Assembly (NCBI RefSeq): GCF_009807005.1
Contig: NZ_WUBR01000001.1
Location: 434,001 to 498,000 of the forward strand
DNA: 64,000 nt
Direction of reading: 5' to 3'
DNA from: Aurantiacibacter rhizosphaerae
Lineage (GTDB): Bacteria > Pseudomonadota > Alphaproteobacteria > Sphingomonadales > Sphingomonadaceae
Both the position numbers and the translations under genes were made by a program. This document shows positions 27,598-36,935 of this stretch, piece after piece (position 1 is the first letter of the stretch; each line of letters starts with the position of its first letter). The notes under the pieces were generated by a model that was given only the letters and a program-made list of their open reading frames with translations, ran no database searches and was not told the DNA's origin.

Positions 27598-29634
27598 ATG
27601 TCCAAAATCACCACGCAACGCGAAGGCGAAGTCTTCGTCATCACCCTGAACAATCCGCCCGTGAACGCCTTCTCCACCGAAGTGCGCAACGCGATGGCCG
27701 CCGCCGTGGAAGAGGCTGCGGGTGATGACAGCGTGAAGGCCGTGGTGATCCGGGCAGAAGGGCGCATGTTCTCCGGCGGGGCGGACATCACCGAATTCGG
27801 CAAGCAGCCGGTGCATCCCACCCTGCCCGAACTGATCGACAGTATCGAGGATCTGGCAAAGCCCGTGGTCGTGGCGCTGAACGGCACCGCGCTGGGCGGC
27901 GGCTGTGAGATTGCGCTGGGCTGTAATTACCGCATCGGCATTCCCGCCACCAAGATCGGCCTGCCCGAAGTGAAGATCGGCATCCTTCCCGGCGCGGGCG
28001 GCACGCAGCGCCTGCCGCGCGTGGTGGGCGTGGAAGAAGCGCTGCCCATCATCGTGACGGGCAATCCCATCCCGGCGAAGAAGGCCGAGGCCATCGGCCT
28101 GCTCGACAAGATCGTGGCGCCGGAAACCTTGCGAGACGAGGCCATCGCCTTCGCCCGCGAAGTTGCCGCTCGCAGCGAACATCCCGTCTCCAGCCAGCGG
28201 ACCGACAGGATTCATGACCATGACGCAGGCGTGTTCGATGCCTTCCGCCAGAAGCACGCGCGCCGCCTGAAAGGGCTGGAAGCGCCCGCCAAGTGCATCG
28301 AGGCGGTCGAGCTGTCGACCAGGCTGCCTTACGAGGAAGGCATCGCCAAGGAACGCGAGTTCTTCATGGAGCTGGTGATGGGAGACCAGTCAAAGGCGCT
28401 GCGCCACGTGTTCTTTGCAGAGCGGCAGGCGGGCAAGATCGACGGCATGCCGAAGGACACAGCGCCTCTCCCCATCCGCAAGGTGGGCATCATCGGCGCG
28501 GGCACGATGGGCGGCGGTATCGCGATGAACTTCCTCTCCGCCGGATATGACGTCACCATGGTGGAGCGGGAGCAGGAGGCGCTGGACCGAGGCGTCGGCA
28601 TCATCCGCAAGAATTACGACGCCACCGCGCGCAAGGGCCGGATGAGCGCAGAGCAGGTGGAAGCGGCCTTGGGCCACCTCACCACTTCGCTCGATTACCA
28701 GGATTTCGCGGATTGCGACCTGGTGATCGAGGCGGTGTTCGAGCTGATGGCCATCAAGAAGGACGTGTTCGGCAAGCTGGACACGATCTGCAAGCCCGAT
28801 GCGATCATGGCGTCGAACACCAGCTATCTGGATGTGAACGAAATCGCCGCCTGCACATCGCGGCCGGAGCAGGTGGTGGGCCTGCACTTCTTCTCGCCCG
28901 CCAATATCATGCGGCTGCTGGAGGTTGTGCGCGGCGACAAGACCAGCGCGGCTGTGATGGCCACTGCGATGGATCTGGCGAAAAAAATCGGCAAGGTCGC
29001 GGTGGTATCGGGCGTGTGCCACGGCTTCATCGGCAATCGCATGTTGGCCAAGCGGCAGGAACAGGCGAGCGACCTGTTGATGGAAGGCGCGCGCCCTGCG
29101 CAGGTGGACAAGGTGCTGACCGATTTCGGCTTCCCGATGGGTCCGTTCCAAATGTCTGATCTGGCTGGGCTGGACATCGGCTGGGACCCGGAAAAGACCA
29201 GCAGCTCCACCGTGCGCGAAGTGCTGTGTGAACGCGGGCGGCGCGGGCAGAAAACCGGCAAGGGCTTCTACGATTACGACGAGAACCGCCAGCGCACGCC
29301 GTCTGACGAGGTTGACGCGGTGATTGCCGAATTCGCCGCGAAATCGGGCAAGGAGCAGCGCGATATCTCGGACGAGGAAATCCGCGAGCGGCTGCTCTAC
29401 CCGATGGTGAACGAGGGCGCGCTGATACTGGAAGAGGGCATTGCGCAGCGTGCCAGCGACATCGATACCGTGTGGATCAACGGCTATGGCTGGCCGCCCT
29501 ACACCGGCGGTCCGATGTTCTGGGCCGACACGATCGGCCTCGACACGGTGCTGGCCGGGTTGGAAAAGCACGGCATGGAGGCAAGCCAGCTGCTGCGCGA
29601 CAAGGCGGCCAAGGGCGAGCGTTTCAATGGCTGA
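27598..29634 (+). CDS. FadB-like enoyl-CoA hydratase / 3-hydroxyacyl-CoA dehydrogenase fusion
   Basis: A 678-residue two-enzyme protein. Residues 1-190 are a crotonase (FSGGADITEFG and GTALGGGCEIALG form the oxyanion hole; PEVKIGILPGAGG carries the second Glu). From about residue 290 is an NAD-binding domain (KVGIIGAGTMGGGIAM), then ASNTSYLDVNEIA, catalytic HFFSPANIM and two C-terminal dehydrogenase helical domains. It performs the hydration and oxidation steps of beta-oxidation. At 678 residues it is slightly shorter than E. coli FadB and lacks the isomerase-specific N-terminus. Its end overlaps the next acyl-CoA dehydrogenase start by 8 bp. Confidence 0.92.
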   Translation: MSKITTQREGEVFVITLNNPPVNAFSTEVRNAMAAAVEEAAGDDSVKAVVIRAEGRMFSGGADITEFGKQPVHPTLPELIDSIEDLAKPVVVALNGTALGGGCEIALGCNYRIGIPATKIGLPEVKIGILPGAGGTQRLPRVVGVEEALPIIVTGNPIPAKKAEAIGLLDKIVAPETLRDEAIAFAREVAARSEHPVSSQRTDRIHDHDAGVFDAFRQKHARRLKGLEAPAKCIEAVELSTRLPYEEGIAKEREFFMELVMGDQSKALRHVFFAERQAGKIDGMPKDTAPLPIRKVGIIGAGTMGGGIAMNFLSAGYDVTMVEREQEALDRGVGIIRKNYDATARKGRMSAEQVEAALGHLTTSLDYQDFADCDLVIEAVFELMAIKKDVFGKLDTICKPDAIMASNTSYLDVNEIAACTSRPEQVVGLHFFSPANIMRLLEVVRGDKTSAAVMATAMDLAKKIGKVAVVSGVCHGFIGNRMLAKRQEQASDLLMEGARPAQVDKVLTDFGFPMGPFQMSDLAGLDIGWDPEKTSSSTVREVLCERGRRGQKTGKGFYDYDENRQRTPSDEVDAVIAEFAAKSGKEQRDISDEEIRERLLYPMVNEGALILEEGIAQRASDIDTVWINGYGWPPYTGGPMFWADTIGLDTVLAGLEKHGMEASQLLRDKAAKGERFNG

Positions 29635-30811
29635 CGAGCTGGAGACTTTCCGCCGCGAGGTGCGTGACTGGCTTGAAGCGAACTGCCCGTCCGAGATGCG
29701 CACACCGATGCGCAGCGAGAAGGACGTGTGCTGGGGCGGGCGGAACTTTACCTTTGCAAGCGATGCGCAGAAGCAATGGCTGGAGGTGATGGCGCAGCGC
29801 GGCTGGACCGTGCCCGACTGGCCGAAGGAATATGGCGGCGGCGGACTGTCGCCTGCGGAGGCCAAGGTGTTGAAGCAGGAGATGGCGGCGCTGGGTTGCC
29901 GTGTGCCGCTGCAAAGCTTCGGCATCTCCATGCTCGGCCCGGCGCTGCTGGAATACGGCACCGAAGAACAGAAGCTGGAGCACCTGCCGAAAATCGCGCG
30001 CGGCGAAATCCGCTGGTGCCAGGGCTATAGCGAGCCCAATGCCGGTTCAGACCTCGCCAGCCTTGCCACCAGTGCAGAGGACAAGGGCGATCATTTCCTG
30101 GTGAATGGGCAGAAGGTGTGGACCAGCTATGCCGATCAGGCCGACTGGATCTTCTGCCTTGTTCGCACAGACACTTCGCAAAAGCAGGGCGGCATTTCCT
30201 TCCTGCTGTTCGATATGGAATCGGAAGGCGTTTCAACCAAGCCGATCCTGCTGATCAGCGGCTCCTCGCCGTTCTGTGAGACCTTCTTCGACGATGTGAA
30301 GGTGCCCAAGGACCAGGTGCTGGGCGAGATCAATCAGGGCTGGACGGTGGCGAAATACCTGCTGGGCCATGAGCGGGAGATGATCTCCGGCATGGGCGGG
30401 CGGGCGCAGGGGCCGTCGCTTTCCGAATACGCTCTCGGCAAGCTGGGGCGCGATGAACAGGGGCGGCTGGACGACCCCGTGCTGCGTGCTCGCATCGCCA
30501 TGTTTGAAGTGCGCAGCCACGCCTTTGCGGCGATGAGCGAGCGTTTCATGGACCGGCTGAAGGCAGGCCGTATCCATCCCGCGCAGCCCAGCATGATGAA
30601 ATACTACGGCACCGAGCTGAACAAGGATCGCCACGAATTACTTATGGCGGCAGGCGGCAGCGACGCGCTGGAATGGGAGAGTGAAAGCTCCGGCGAGGGC
30701 AAAGCGGCGCGCGCGTGGCTGCGCACCAAGGCCAATTCCATCGAAGGCGGGACGAGCGAGATCCAGCTCAACATCATCGCCAAGCGTATACTTGAACTGC
30801 CGGAGGGCTGA
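29627..30811 (+). CDS. Acyl-CoA dehydrogenase, larger subunit type
   Basis: A 394-residue flavin dehydrogenase. RWCQGYSEPNAGSDLASL and KVWTSYADQADWIFCL are the flavin/substrate segments, and NSIEGGTSEIQLNIIAKRIL the C-terminal FAD-binding signature. ATG 29627 lies inside the end of the FadB-like gene. It is followed one base after its stop by a second, shorter and dissimilar dehydrogenase. Adjacent unequal pairs like this usually form alpha2-beta2 enzymes acting on bulky CoA thioesters such as steroid or terpenoid side chains; that assembly is inferred here. Confidence 0.88.
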   Translation: MADELETFRREVRDWLEANCPSEMRTPMRSEKDVCWGGRNFTFASDAQKQWLEVMAQRGWTVPDWPKEYGGGGLSPAEAKVLKQEMAALGCRVPLQSFGISMLGPALLEYGTEEQKLEHLPKIARGEIRWCQGYSEPNAGSDLASLATSAEDKGDHFLVNGQKVWTSYADQADWIFCLVRTDTSQKQGGISFLLFDMESEGVSTKPILLISGSSPFCETFFDDVKVPKDQVLGEINQGWTVAKYLLGHEREMISGMGGRAQGPSLSEYALGKLGRDEQGRLDDPVLRARIAMFEVRSHAFAAMSERFMDRLKAGRIHPAQPSMMKYYGTELNKDRHELLMAAGGSDALEWESESSGEGKAARAWLRTKANSIEGGTSEIQLNIIAKRILELPEG

Positions 30812-30812
30812 C

Positions 30813-31949
30813 ATGCCGCTTTTCCTTGACGAGACACAGGAAACCCTCGCCGACACCGTGCGGCCCTTCATGGCGGGCGAAGCGCCCGTCGCGCACCTGC
30901 GCGCCTTGCGCGATGCGGACGATCCGGCGGGCTTCTCGCGCGACCTGTGGCGGCAATTCGGCGAAATGGGCTTTACCGGCGTGCTGGTGGACGAGGCCGA
31001 TGGCGGGCTTGGCATGGGCCATGTAGAGGCGGGCATCGTGCTGGAAGAGATCGGCCGCAACCTCACGCCATCGCCGTTCCTCGGCACGGCGGTGGGCGCG
31101 GTGGAGGCGCTTCGCGCAGCCGATGCGGCGCTGAAACAGGCGTGGCTTCCCGGCATCGTTTCGGGCGAGACCGTGGCGGCGCTGGCGCTGGATGAAAGCG
31201 CGCGCCATCGTCCGCAAAGCGTGGCTTTGAAGGCAGAGCGACAGGGCAACGGCTTCCGCCTTACGGGCACCAAGCAGTTCGTGGCATTCGGGCACGAGGC
31301 GGACATGCTGATCGTTTCCGCGCGCTCATCCGGCGATGTGGCGGACGAGGACGGCGTGACGCTGTTCGCCGTGCCCCGATCACAGCCCGGTGTAAGTGTG
31401 GTGTCCGCGCGCCTGGCCGACAGCAGCTTTGCCGCACGCGTGGAATTTGACGGCGTGGAGCTGGATGGCAGCGCGGTGATCGGCGAGGTGGACGATGGGC
31501 GCGCCACCCTCAACCGCATCCTCTCTGGCGTGCGCGCCGGGGCATCCTCCGAAATGGTGGGCGTTGCCGAAGGAGCCAGCGCGATGACGCTGGATTACAT
31601 CAAGCAGCGCAAGCAATTTGGCCGCATCATCGGCAGCTACCAGGCGCTGCAACACCGCGCCGCGCATCTTTACAGCGAAATGGAAGTCGCCCGCGCCGCC
31701 ACGCTGAAGGCGCAGCAATCGCTAGATGCGGGCAGCGCAGATGAGGACCGCGATGCCTCCGTTGCCAAGGCGATGGCGGGCATGGCCAGCAGCCTTGCCG
31801 TGCGTGAAGCGGTGCAGATGCACGGCGGTATCGGCATGACCGATGAATACGATGTCGGCTTCTTCATGAAGCGCCAGCGCGTGCTGGCAGAGATGTTCGG
31901 CGATGCAGACTTCCATGCGGACCGGCTGGCCCGCATGGAAGGGTACTGA
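30813..31949 (+). CDS. Acyl-CoA dehydrogenase, smaller subunit type
   Basis: A 378-residue acyl-CoA dehydrogenase-fold protein with a divergent centre: FTGVLVDEADGGLGMGHVEA at the N-terminus, TLDYIKQRKQFGRIIGSYQA, and EAVQMHGGIGMTDEYDVGF at the C-terminus. The usual C-terminal GTSEIQ-type FAD signature is absent, as in the partner subunits of alpha2-beta2 dehydrogenases. Directly follows the larger subunit gene (one base gap). Confidence 0.86.
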   Translation: MPLFLDETQETLADTVRPFMAGEAPVAHLRALRDADDPAGFSRDLWRQFGEMGFTGVLVDEADGGLGMGHVEAGIVLEEIGRNLTPSPFLGTAVGAVEALRAADAALKQAWLPGIVSGETVAALALDESARHRPQSVALKAERQGNGFRLTGTKQFVAFGHEADMLIVSARSSGDVADEDGVTLFAVPRSQPGVSVVSARLADSSFAARVEFDGVELDGSAVIGEVDDGRATLNRILSGVRAGASSEMVGVAEGASAMTLDYIKQRKQFGRIIGSYQALQHRAAHLYSEMEVARAATLKAQQSLDAGSADEDRDASVAKAMAGMASSLAVREAVQMHGGIGMTDEYDVGFFMKRQRVLAEMFGDADFHADRLARMEGY

Positions 31950-31963
31950 AAACGCCTCGCGGG

Positions 31964-33037
31964 TTACGCCGCCTGCATCAGCGCGATATAGCGTGACAGG
32001 TGCTCGTCCTCGTCACCCAACACGTGGCCCAGCATCACCATCCGCTTCGCATAATGCGATAGCGGCAGTTCCCATGTCATGCCGATGCCGCCGTGGATCT
32101 GGATGGCTTCCTCAGCCGCCAGATTGCCGACATGGCCGAGAGTGTATTTCGCCGCAGCGGAAAAGCGATCGCGCTCAGGCTTGTCGAAATAGGCCGCCGC
32201 GTTGATGGAGGCCGAACGCGCCTGCTCGATCTCCAGCGCCAGCGTGGCCATGCGGTGCTGCAAGGCCTGGAACTTGCCGATGGGAATGCCGAACTGCTTG
32301 CGCGTGCGCATGTATTCCAGCGTCTGTTCGCGCAGCTGATCCATGATCGCAACGCCCTCCCATGACAGGGCGACGATGCCTGCGGCCTCGGCTGCCGCGA
32401 TGTCTTCAGCGGTTACGCCTGCAAGCAGCTTTGCCGGGGTGCCTGACAGGTGGAGCTCACCCCCTGCACCGCCATCCACCATCTTGTAATCGGATACGGT
32501 CACGCCTTCGCCGCCCGCTTCCACCAGGAACGCCTTGTCATCTGCGGTAACCACGATCAGGTCCGCCGCGCCGATATAGCCGACCACGCCTTTCGTGCCG
32601 GTGAGTGTCCAGTCCTCGCCAGAGCCGCTGGCGGTGACGTCGCTTTCCTCGCCCGTTTCGGCATCATGCGCAGGCTGGTGCGCGAAGGTGACGATTTTCT
32701 CGCCGCCGATCACGCTTTCCAGCGCGTCCGTCTCTCCAGCAGCGGCCAGCAGGCGGCCGGCCATCAGCGTTTCCAGGAACGGCCCCGTCGCGATGGCGCG
32801 GCCTACCTCGCCAAACACCGTGCCGATATCGAAACCCGTGCCGCCAAAGCCGCCAACATCTTCGGAAAACAGCGCGCCCAGCACACCCAGTTCGGCCAGC
32901 TCGTTCCACAGATCGCGGTCAAAACCTGTATCGGTTTCAATCACCTTGAGACGTTTTTCCCAGTCGAAATTTTTGGCAAGAAAGCGCGACATCGTGTCGC
33001 TAAGCATCTGCCGGTCTTCACCGATTGCAAAATCCAT
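31964..33037 (-). CDS. Acyl-CoA dehydrogenase, smaller subunit type
   Basis: A 357-residue protein similar in plan to the 30813-31949 product: GALFSEDVGGFGGTGFDIG, TLEYMRTRKQFGIPIGKFQA and EEAIQIHGGIGMTWELPLS, again without a GTSEIQ-type C-terminus. ATG at 33037, five bases after the stop of the larger dehydrogenase gene; the start further upstream in the same frame is not supported. Last gene of the four-gene minus-strand unit and convergent with the first acyl-CoA dehydrogenase pair (14-bp gap). Confidence 0.86.
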   Translation of the reverse strand: MDFAIGEDRQMLSDTMSRFLAKNFDWEKRLKVIETDTGFDRDLWNELAELGVLGALFSEDVGGFGGTGFDIGTVFGEVGRAIATGPFLETLMAGRLLAAAGETDALESVIGGEKIVTFAHQPAHDAETGEESDVTASGSGEDWTLTGTKGVVGYIGAADLIVVTADDKAFLVEAGGEGVTVSDYKMVDGGAGGELHLSGTPAKLLAGVTAEDIAAAEAAGIVALSWEGVAIMDQLREQTLEYMRTRKQFGIPIGKFQALQHRMATLALEIEQARSASINAAAYFDKPERDRFSAAAKYTLGHVGNLAAEEAIQIHGGIGMTWELPLSHYAKRMVMLGHVLGDEDEHLSRYIALMQAA

Positions 33038-33042
33038 GTCGA

Positions 33043-34239
33043 TCAGAGCTCCAGAATGGCTTTGGTGATGATCTCGCGCTGCACCTCGTTGGAGCCGCCG
33101 AAGATCGAAAGTTTGCGATTGTTGAAATATTGGGAGGAAACAGGGCCAACCCACTCCGGGCCGACGGGCGTGCCGTTATATCCCTCTTCCATGCTTTCGC
33201 TGACGAAGGGCTGGGCATAGCGGCCAGCGGCACGGCGCATCAGCGCGCCGATTTCCTGCCGGATTTCCGTACCGCGGATTTTCAGCATGGAGCTTTCGGC
33301 CACGGGAACGCCGCCCTTGCCGGCTGCATCCAGCACGCGAAGATTGGTGGTCTTCATGTTCTCAAGGTCGATCTCCAGCCGCGCCAGACGCTGCGCAAAC
33401 AGCGGATCGTCGGCCAGCAGCACGCCGTTCTTCTTCGTGGTGCGGGCGATGTGCTTCAATCGCTCTATCGCGGCCATGCTGGCCCCGATCCCGGCGATAT
33501 TGGTGCGCTCGTAAGTCAGCAGGAACTTGGCGTAGGTCCAGCCCTTGTTCTCTTCGCCCACCAGGTTTTCTACCGGCACCTTCACATCGGTGAAGAACAC
33601 TTCGTTCACCTCGGCATCGCCATCCAGCAGCTTGATCGGGCGGACCTCGATACCGGGCGTATCCATATCGATCAGCAGGAAGGAAATACCCTCCTGCTTC
33701 TTGCCGCTGCTGTCCGTGCGCACCAGGCAGAAGATCCAGTCGGCATATTGGCCCAGCGTCGTCCAGGTCTTCTGGCCGTTGACGATGTAGTGATCGCCTT
33801 CCCGCACCGCACTTGTCTTCAGGCTGGCGAGATCCGATCCGGCGCCCGGCTCCGAATAGCCCTGGCACCACCAGTCCGTGCCATCCAGAATGCGCGGCAG
33901 GTAATGCTGGCGCTGTTCCTCGCTGCCGTATTTGATCAGCACGGGCGCGAGCATGGAAAGGCCGAAGGGCACGATGCGCGGGGCGTGGGCCATGGCGGTT
34001 TCGGTCTCGAAGATGAACTTCTGCATCACGGACCAGTTCGTGCCGCCGTACTGCTCCGGCCAATGCGGGGCGAGCCAGCCCTTTTCATTCAGGATGGCGT
34101 GCCATTCTTCCATGTCCTGCTTGGTCAGACGCTTTCCCTGGCGCACCTTGTCGGAAAGGCGGGCGGGCAGTTTTTCCTTCAGAAAGGCGCGGACTTCATC
34201 GCGGAAATCCTGTTCTTCTTGGGTGAATTCAAGGTTCAT
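33043..34239 (-). CDS. Acyl-CoA dehydrogenase, larger subunit type
   Basis: A 398-residue acyl-CoA dehydrogenase: WWCQGYSEPGAGSDLASLKT, KTWTTLGQYADWIFCLVRT and FGGSNEVQREIITKAIL at the C-terminus as the FAD/adenine signature. Its sequence parallels that of the 29627-30811 product (same motifs at the same spacing), so the two pairs are paralogous and arranged tail-to-tail. Pairs with the 31964-33037 product. Substrate probably a branched or ring-bearing acyl-CoA. Confidence 0.88.
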   Translation of the reverse strand: MNLEFTQEEQDFRDEVRAFLKEKLPARLSDKVRQGKRLTKQDMEEWHAILNEKGWLAPHWPEQYGGTNWSVMQKFIFETETAMAHAPRIVPFGLSMLAPVLIKYGSEEQRQHYLPRILDGTDWWCQGYSEPGAGSDLASLKTSAVREGDHYIVNGQKTWTTLGQYADWIFCLVRTDSSGKKQEGISFLLIDMDTPGIEVRPIKLLDGDAEVNEVFFTDVKVPVENLVGEENKGWTYAKFLLTYERTNIAGIGASMAAIERLKHIARTTKKNGVLLADDPLFAQRLARLEIDLENMKTTNLRVLDAAGKGGVPVAESSMLKIRGTEIRQEIGALMRRAAGRYAQPFVSESMEEGYNGTPVGPEWVGPVSSQYFNNRKLSIFGGSNEVQREIITKAILEL

Positions 34240-34262
34240 TGTTCTTCTCGCTCAGGGCAAAA

Positions 34263-35471
34263 TCAGGATGGAATTTCGAACAGGCCAGCAGCGCCCATGC
34301 CGCCCGCAACGCACATGGAAACCACGGCGAAACGATCCCCGCGGCGACGCGCTTCCAGCAGCACGGCGCCCACCAGGCGCGATCCCGTCATGCCGAAGGG
34401 GTGGCCGATGGCGATGGCGCCGCCGTTGACGTTGAGTTTTTCAGCATCGATGCCGAGGTGATCGCGGCAGTAGAGCGCCTGGCTGGCAAAGGCCTCGTTG
34501 ATTTCCCACAGGCCGATATCGCCTACCGAAAGGCCAGCGCGGTCCAGCAATTTGGGAATGGCGAAGACGGGGCCGATGCCCATTTCGTCGGGCGCGCAGC
34601 CTGCCGCCTGAAAGCCGCGGAAGATGCCCAGCACCTCGCGCCCCTCGGCCTCTGCCGTGGCACGGTCCATCAGCACCTGCGCCGCCGCGCCATCGGAAAG
34701 CTGGCTGGCGTTGCCCGCCGTGATGTGCTGGCCTTCCTTCACCTTTGCGCCATTCTTGAAGACGGGGTTCAGACCCGCCAGCGCCTCGTATGTGGTGCCT
34801 GCGCGAATGCCTTCGTCCGCCTCCAGCGTCACCGTTTCGCGGCCCGTTTCGCTGCCATCCTTGGCGCGGATCACCTTTTCTGTGGTGAGCGGCACGATCT
34901 CGTCGGCAAGCCGTCCGGCCTCTGTCGCGGCGGCGGCGCGCTGCTGGCTTTGCGCGGCAAAGTGGTCCTGCGCCTCGCGCGATACGTCGTAGCGGTCGGC
35001 CACGATCTCTGCCGTTTCGATCATCGCCATGTAAGCGTCGGGCTCATGCTCCAGCACATTGGGTGATCGCCACGAGGGATCGACAATGCCCGGCACCATG
35101 GTGAGTGAGATGGATTCGCACCCGCCCGCCACCAGCACATCGGCATCGCCCGCCATGATGCTGCGCGCGGCCAGCGCCACGGTGGTGAGGCCCGATGCGC
35201 ATTTGCGATCCAGCGTCATGCCGGGAACGTCCTGCGGCAATTTGCTGCCGAACACGCTCATCCGGCCAAGGTTGTAGAACTGCGGCCCGTACTGGTTGCC
35301 GCAGCCCCAGTAGAGATCCTGCACGCGATCGGGTTCGATGCCGGATCGATCGAGCGCGGCGTCGATCACGTGGGCGGCCAGCCTGTCGGGCATGGTGGCG
35401 TTGAACGCGCCGCGATGGGCCTTGCCGATGGGCGTACGGGCGGTGGAAACGATGGCGGCTTCGCGTGTCAT
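34263..35471 (-). CDS. Acetyl-CoA acyltransferase (thiolase)
   Basis: A 402-residue thiolase. [20 protein letters not shown] carries the nucleophilic Cys, [20 protein letters not shown] the catalytic His, and [15 protein letters not shown] the second active-site Cys. Degradative type: it cleaves a 3-ketoacyl-CoA with CoA. It overlaps the end of the ACAD11-like gene by ATGA and precedes the dehydrogenase pair by 23 bp. Confidence 0.93.
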   Translation of the reverse strand: MTREAAIVSTARTPIGKAHRGAFNATMPDRLAAHVIDAALDRSGIEPDRVQDLYWGCGNQYGPQFYNLGRMSVFGSKLPQDVPGMTLDRKCASGLTTVALAARSIMAGDADVLVAGGCESISLTMVPGIVDPSWRSPNVLEHEPDAYMAMIETAEIVADRYDVSREAQDHFAAQSQQRAAAATEAGRLADEIVPLTTEKVIRAKDGSETGRETVTLEADEGIRAGTTYEALAGLNPVFKNGAKVKEGQHITAGNASQLSDGAAAQVLMDRATAEAEGREVLGIFRGFQAAGCAPDEMGIGPVFAIPKLLDRAGLSVGDIGLWEINEAFASQALYCRDHLGIDAEKLNVNGGAIAIGHPFGMTGSRLVGAVLLEARRRGDRFAVVSMCVAGGMGAAGLFEIPS

Positions 35472-36766
35472 GTGTTTGCTCCTGCGCCGGAAGGCACCGG
35501 CCCGCGCGGGGCGCCGGGCTTTGCCTTCAGGTCTGTGTATTTGGCGAATTCGTTGCGGGCGATGGCACGGTTGTGCACCTCGTCAGGACCGTCTGCGAAG
35601 CGCAGGGTGCGGATGCTGGCCCATGTCGCGGCAAGATCGTGATCGCTGCTCACCCCGCCGCCGCCATGCGCCTGGATCGCGTCATCCAAGATGGCGAGGG
35701 CCATGTTGGGGGCCTGCACCTTGATCATGGCGATCTCGTTCTTCGCAGCCTTGTTGCCGGCGCGGTCCATCATGTCGGCGGCCTTGAGGCAAAGGAGGCG
35801 GCTCATCTCGATATCGATGCGGGCGCGGGCGACGCGCTCTTCCCACACGCTCTGCTGGTAGATGAACTTGCCGAAGGCCACGCGATTGGTGAGGCGGCGG
35901 CACATGGCCTCCAGCGCCTCTTCCGCGACACCGATGGTGCGCATGCAGTGATGGATGCGCCCCGGCCCGAGGCGACCCTGCGCGATTTCGAAGCCGCGCC
36001 CCTCGCCCAGCAAGATCGCGTCGGCGGGCAGGCGCACGTTGTTCAGGCTGATTTCCGCGTGGCCGTGGGGCGCATGGTCATAGCCATAGACGGTCAGCAT
36101 GCGTTCGATGGTCACGCCCTGCGTATCCATCGGCAGCAGGATCATCGACTGGCTGCCATGGCGAGAGCCTCCGGGATCGGACTTGCCCATCACGATGGCG
36201 ACCTTGCAGCGCGGATCGCCCGCGCCGCTCGACCACCACTTGCGGCCATTGATCACCCACTCGTTGCCGTCCCGGATGATGCTGGCCTCGATATTGGTGG
36301 CGTCGGAGGAGGCGACGTCCGGCTCCGTCATCAGGAAGGCGGAGCGGATTTCGCCGTTCATCAGCGGGGTGAGCCAACGGTCCTTCTGCTCCCGTGAGCC
36401 ATAGCGGTGCAGCACTTCCATATTGCCGGTGTCGGGCGCGGAGCAGTTGAACACCTCGCTGGCCCATGAAACGCGGCCCATTTCCTCTGCGCACAGAGCA
36501 TACTCAAGGTTCGAAAGCTGCTCGCCCTGGAATGCAAACGAATCGTCCACATGCTCCTGCCCAGAATGTGGCGGCATGAACAGATTCCACAGGCCATCCT
36601 CCCGCGCGGCAGGCTTCAATTCCTCGATCACGGGGTTGGGTGCCCAGCGGTCTCCTTTGGCCGCTGCCGCCTTGTAATCAGCCGTGCGCGGCCTGATTCG
36701 CTCATCAATGAAGTGCTTGACCCGGTCGCGCATGGCGCGCTGACGGTCGCTTAGATCAAAATCCAC
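35468..36766 (-). CDS. ACAD11-like acyl-CoA dehydrogenase (LvaC-like half)
   Basis: A 432-residue dehydrogenase with striking likeness to the C-terminal part of animal ACAD11: [92 protein letters not shown] and [15 protein letters not shown]10/11 and bacterial LvaC work after a kinase on 4-phospho-acyl-CoA to give a 2-enoyl-CoA. The kinase half is a separate gene here (24702-25748). GTG start at 36766 matches the family N-terminus (DFDLSDRQR). First gene of the unit with thiolase and two further dehydrogenases, divergent from the Zn-alcohol dehydrogenase. Confidence 0.9.
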   Translation of the reverse strand: MDFDLSDRQRAMRDRVKHFIDERIRPRTADYKAAAAKGDRWAPNPVIEELKPAAREDGLWNLFMPPHSGQEHVDDSFAFQGEQLSNLEYALCAEEMGRVSWASEVFNCSAPDTGNMEVLHRYGSREQKDRWLTPLMNGEIRSAFLMTEPDVASSDATNIEASIIRDGNEWVINGRKWWSSGAGDPRCKVAIVMGKSDPGGSRHGSQSMILLPMDTQGVTIERMLTVYGYDHAPHGHAEISLNNVRLPADAILLGEGRGFEIAQGRLGPGRIHHCMRTIGVAEEALEAMCRRLTNRVAFGKFIYQQSVWEERVARARIDIEMSRLLCLKAADMMDRAGNKAAKNEIAMIKVQAPNMALAILDDAIQAHGGGGVSSDHDLAATWASIRTLRFADGPDEVHNRAIARNEFAKYTDLKAKPGAPRGPVPSGAGANT

Positions 36767-36829
36767 GTTCTGCCTGTCCTCTCCACGGCACCGATCGTTC
36801 GAAGTCCCCTTCAGATGCACCTTTTTGTG

Positions 36830-36868
36830 GCATATGTCTACATACGCATTTTTCAGCTTTTGAAAAAT
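36830..36868. promoter_or_regulatory. Two adjacent dyads in the ACAD11-like / ADH divergent promoter
   Basis: Dyad 1 at 36830-36847: GCATATGT-CT-ACATACGC (arms TATGT/ACATA plus GC/GC with one mismatch). Dyad 2 at 36848-36868: ATTTTTCA-N5-TGAAAAAT, perfect. They abut and sit about midway between the start codons 36766 and 36936. On the minus strand 36856-36841 reads CTGAAAAATGCGTATG, one of the four related motifs. Good candidate operators for a TetR-type regulator. Confidence 0.55.
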
Positions 36869-36935
36869 CGACTTGGCAAAGCGGTTCGTTTCAGCGAGTT
36901 TGCGATTCGAAAAGTCATGCCAGTTGGAGAGCATT

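Noticed and set aside
28390-29961. 523-codon minus-strand frame over the FadB-like and acyl-CoA dehydrogenase genes
   Set aside because: Long only because stops are rare in the reverse frame of GC-rich genes; it spans two real genes and has a His/Arg-rich composition.
33025-34461. 478-codon plus-strand frame over the acyl-CoA dehydrogenase and thiolase
   Set aside because: Antisense frame crossing a gene boundary, with no domain resemblance.
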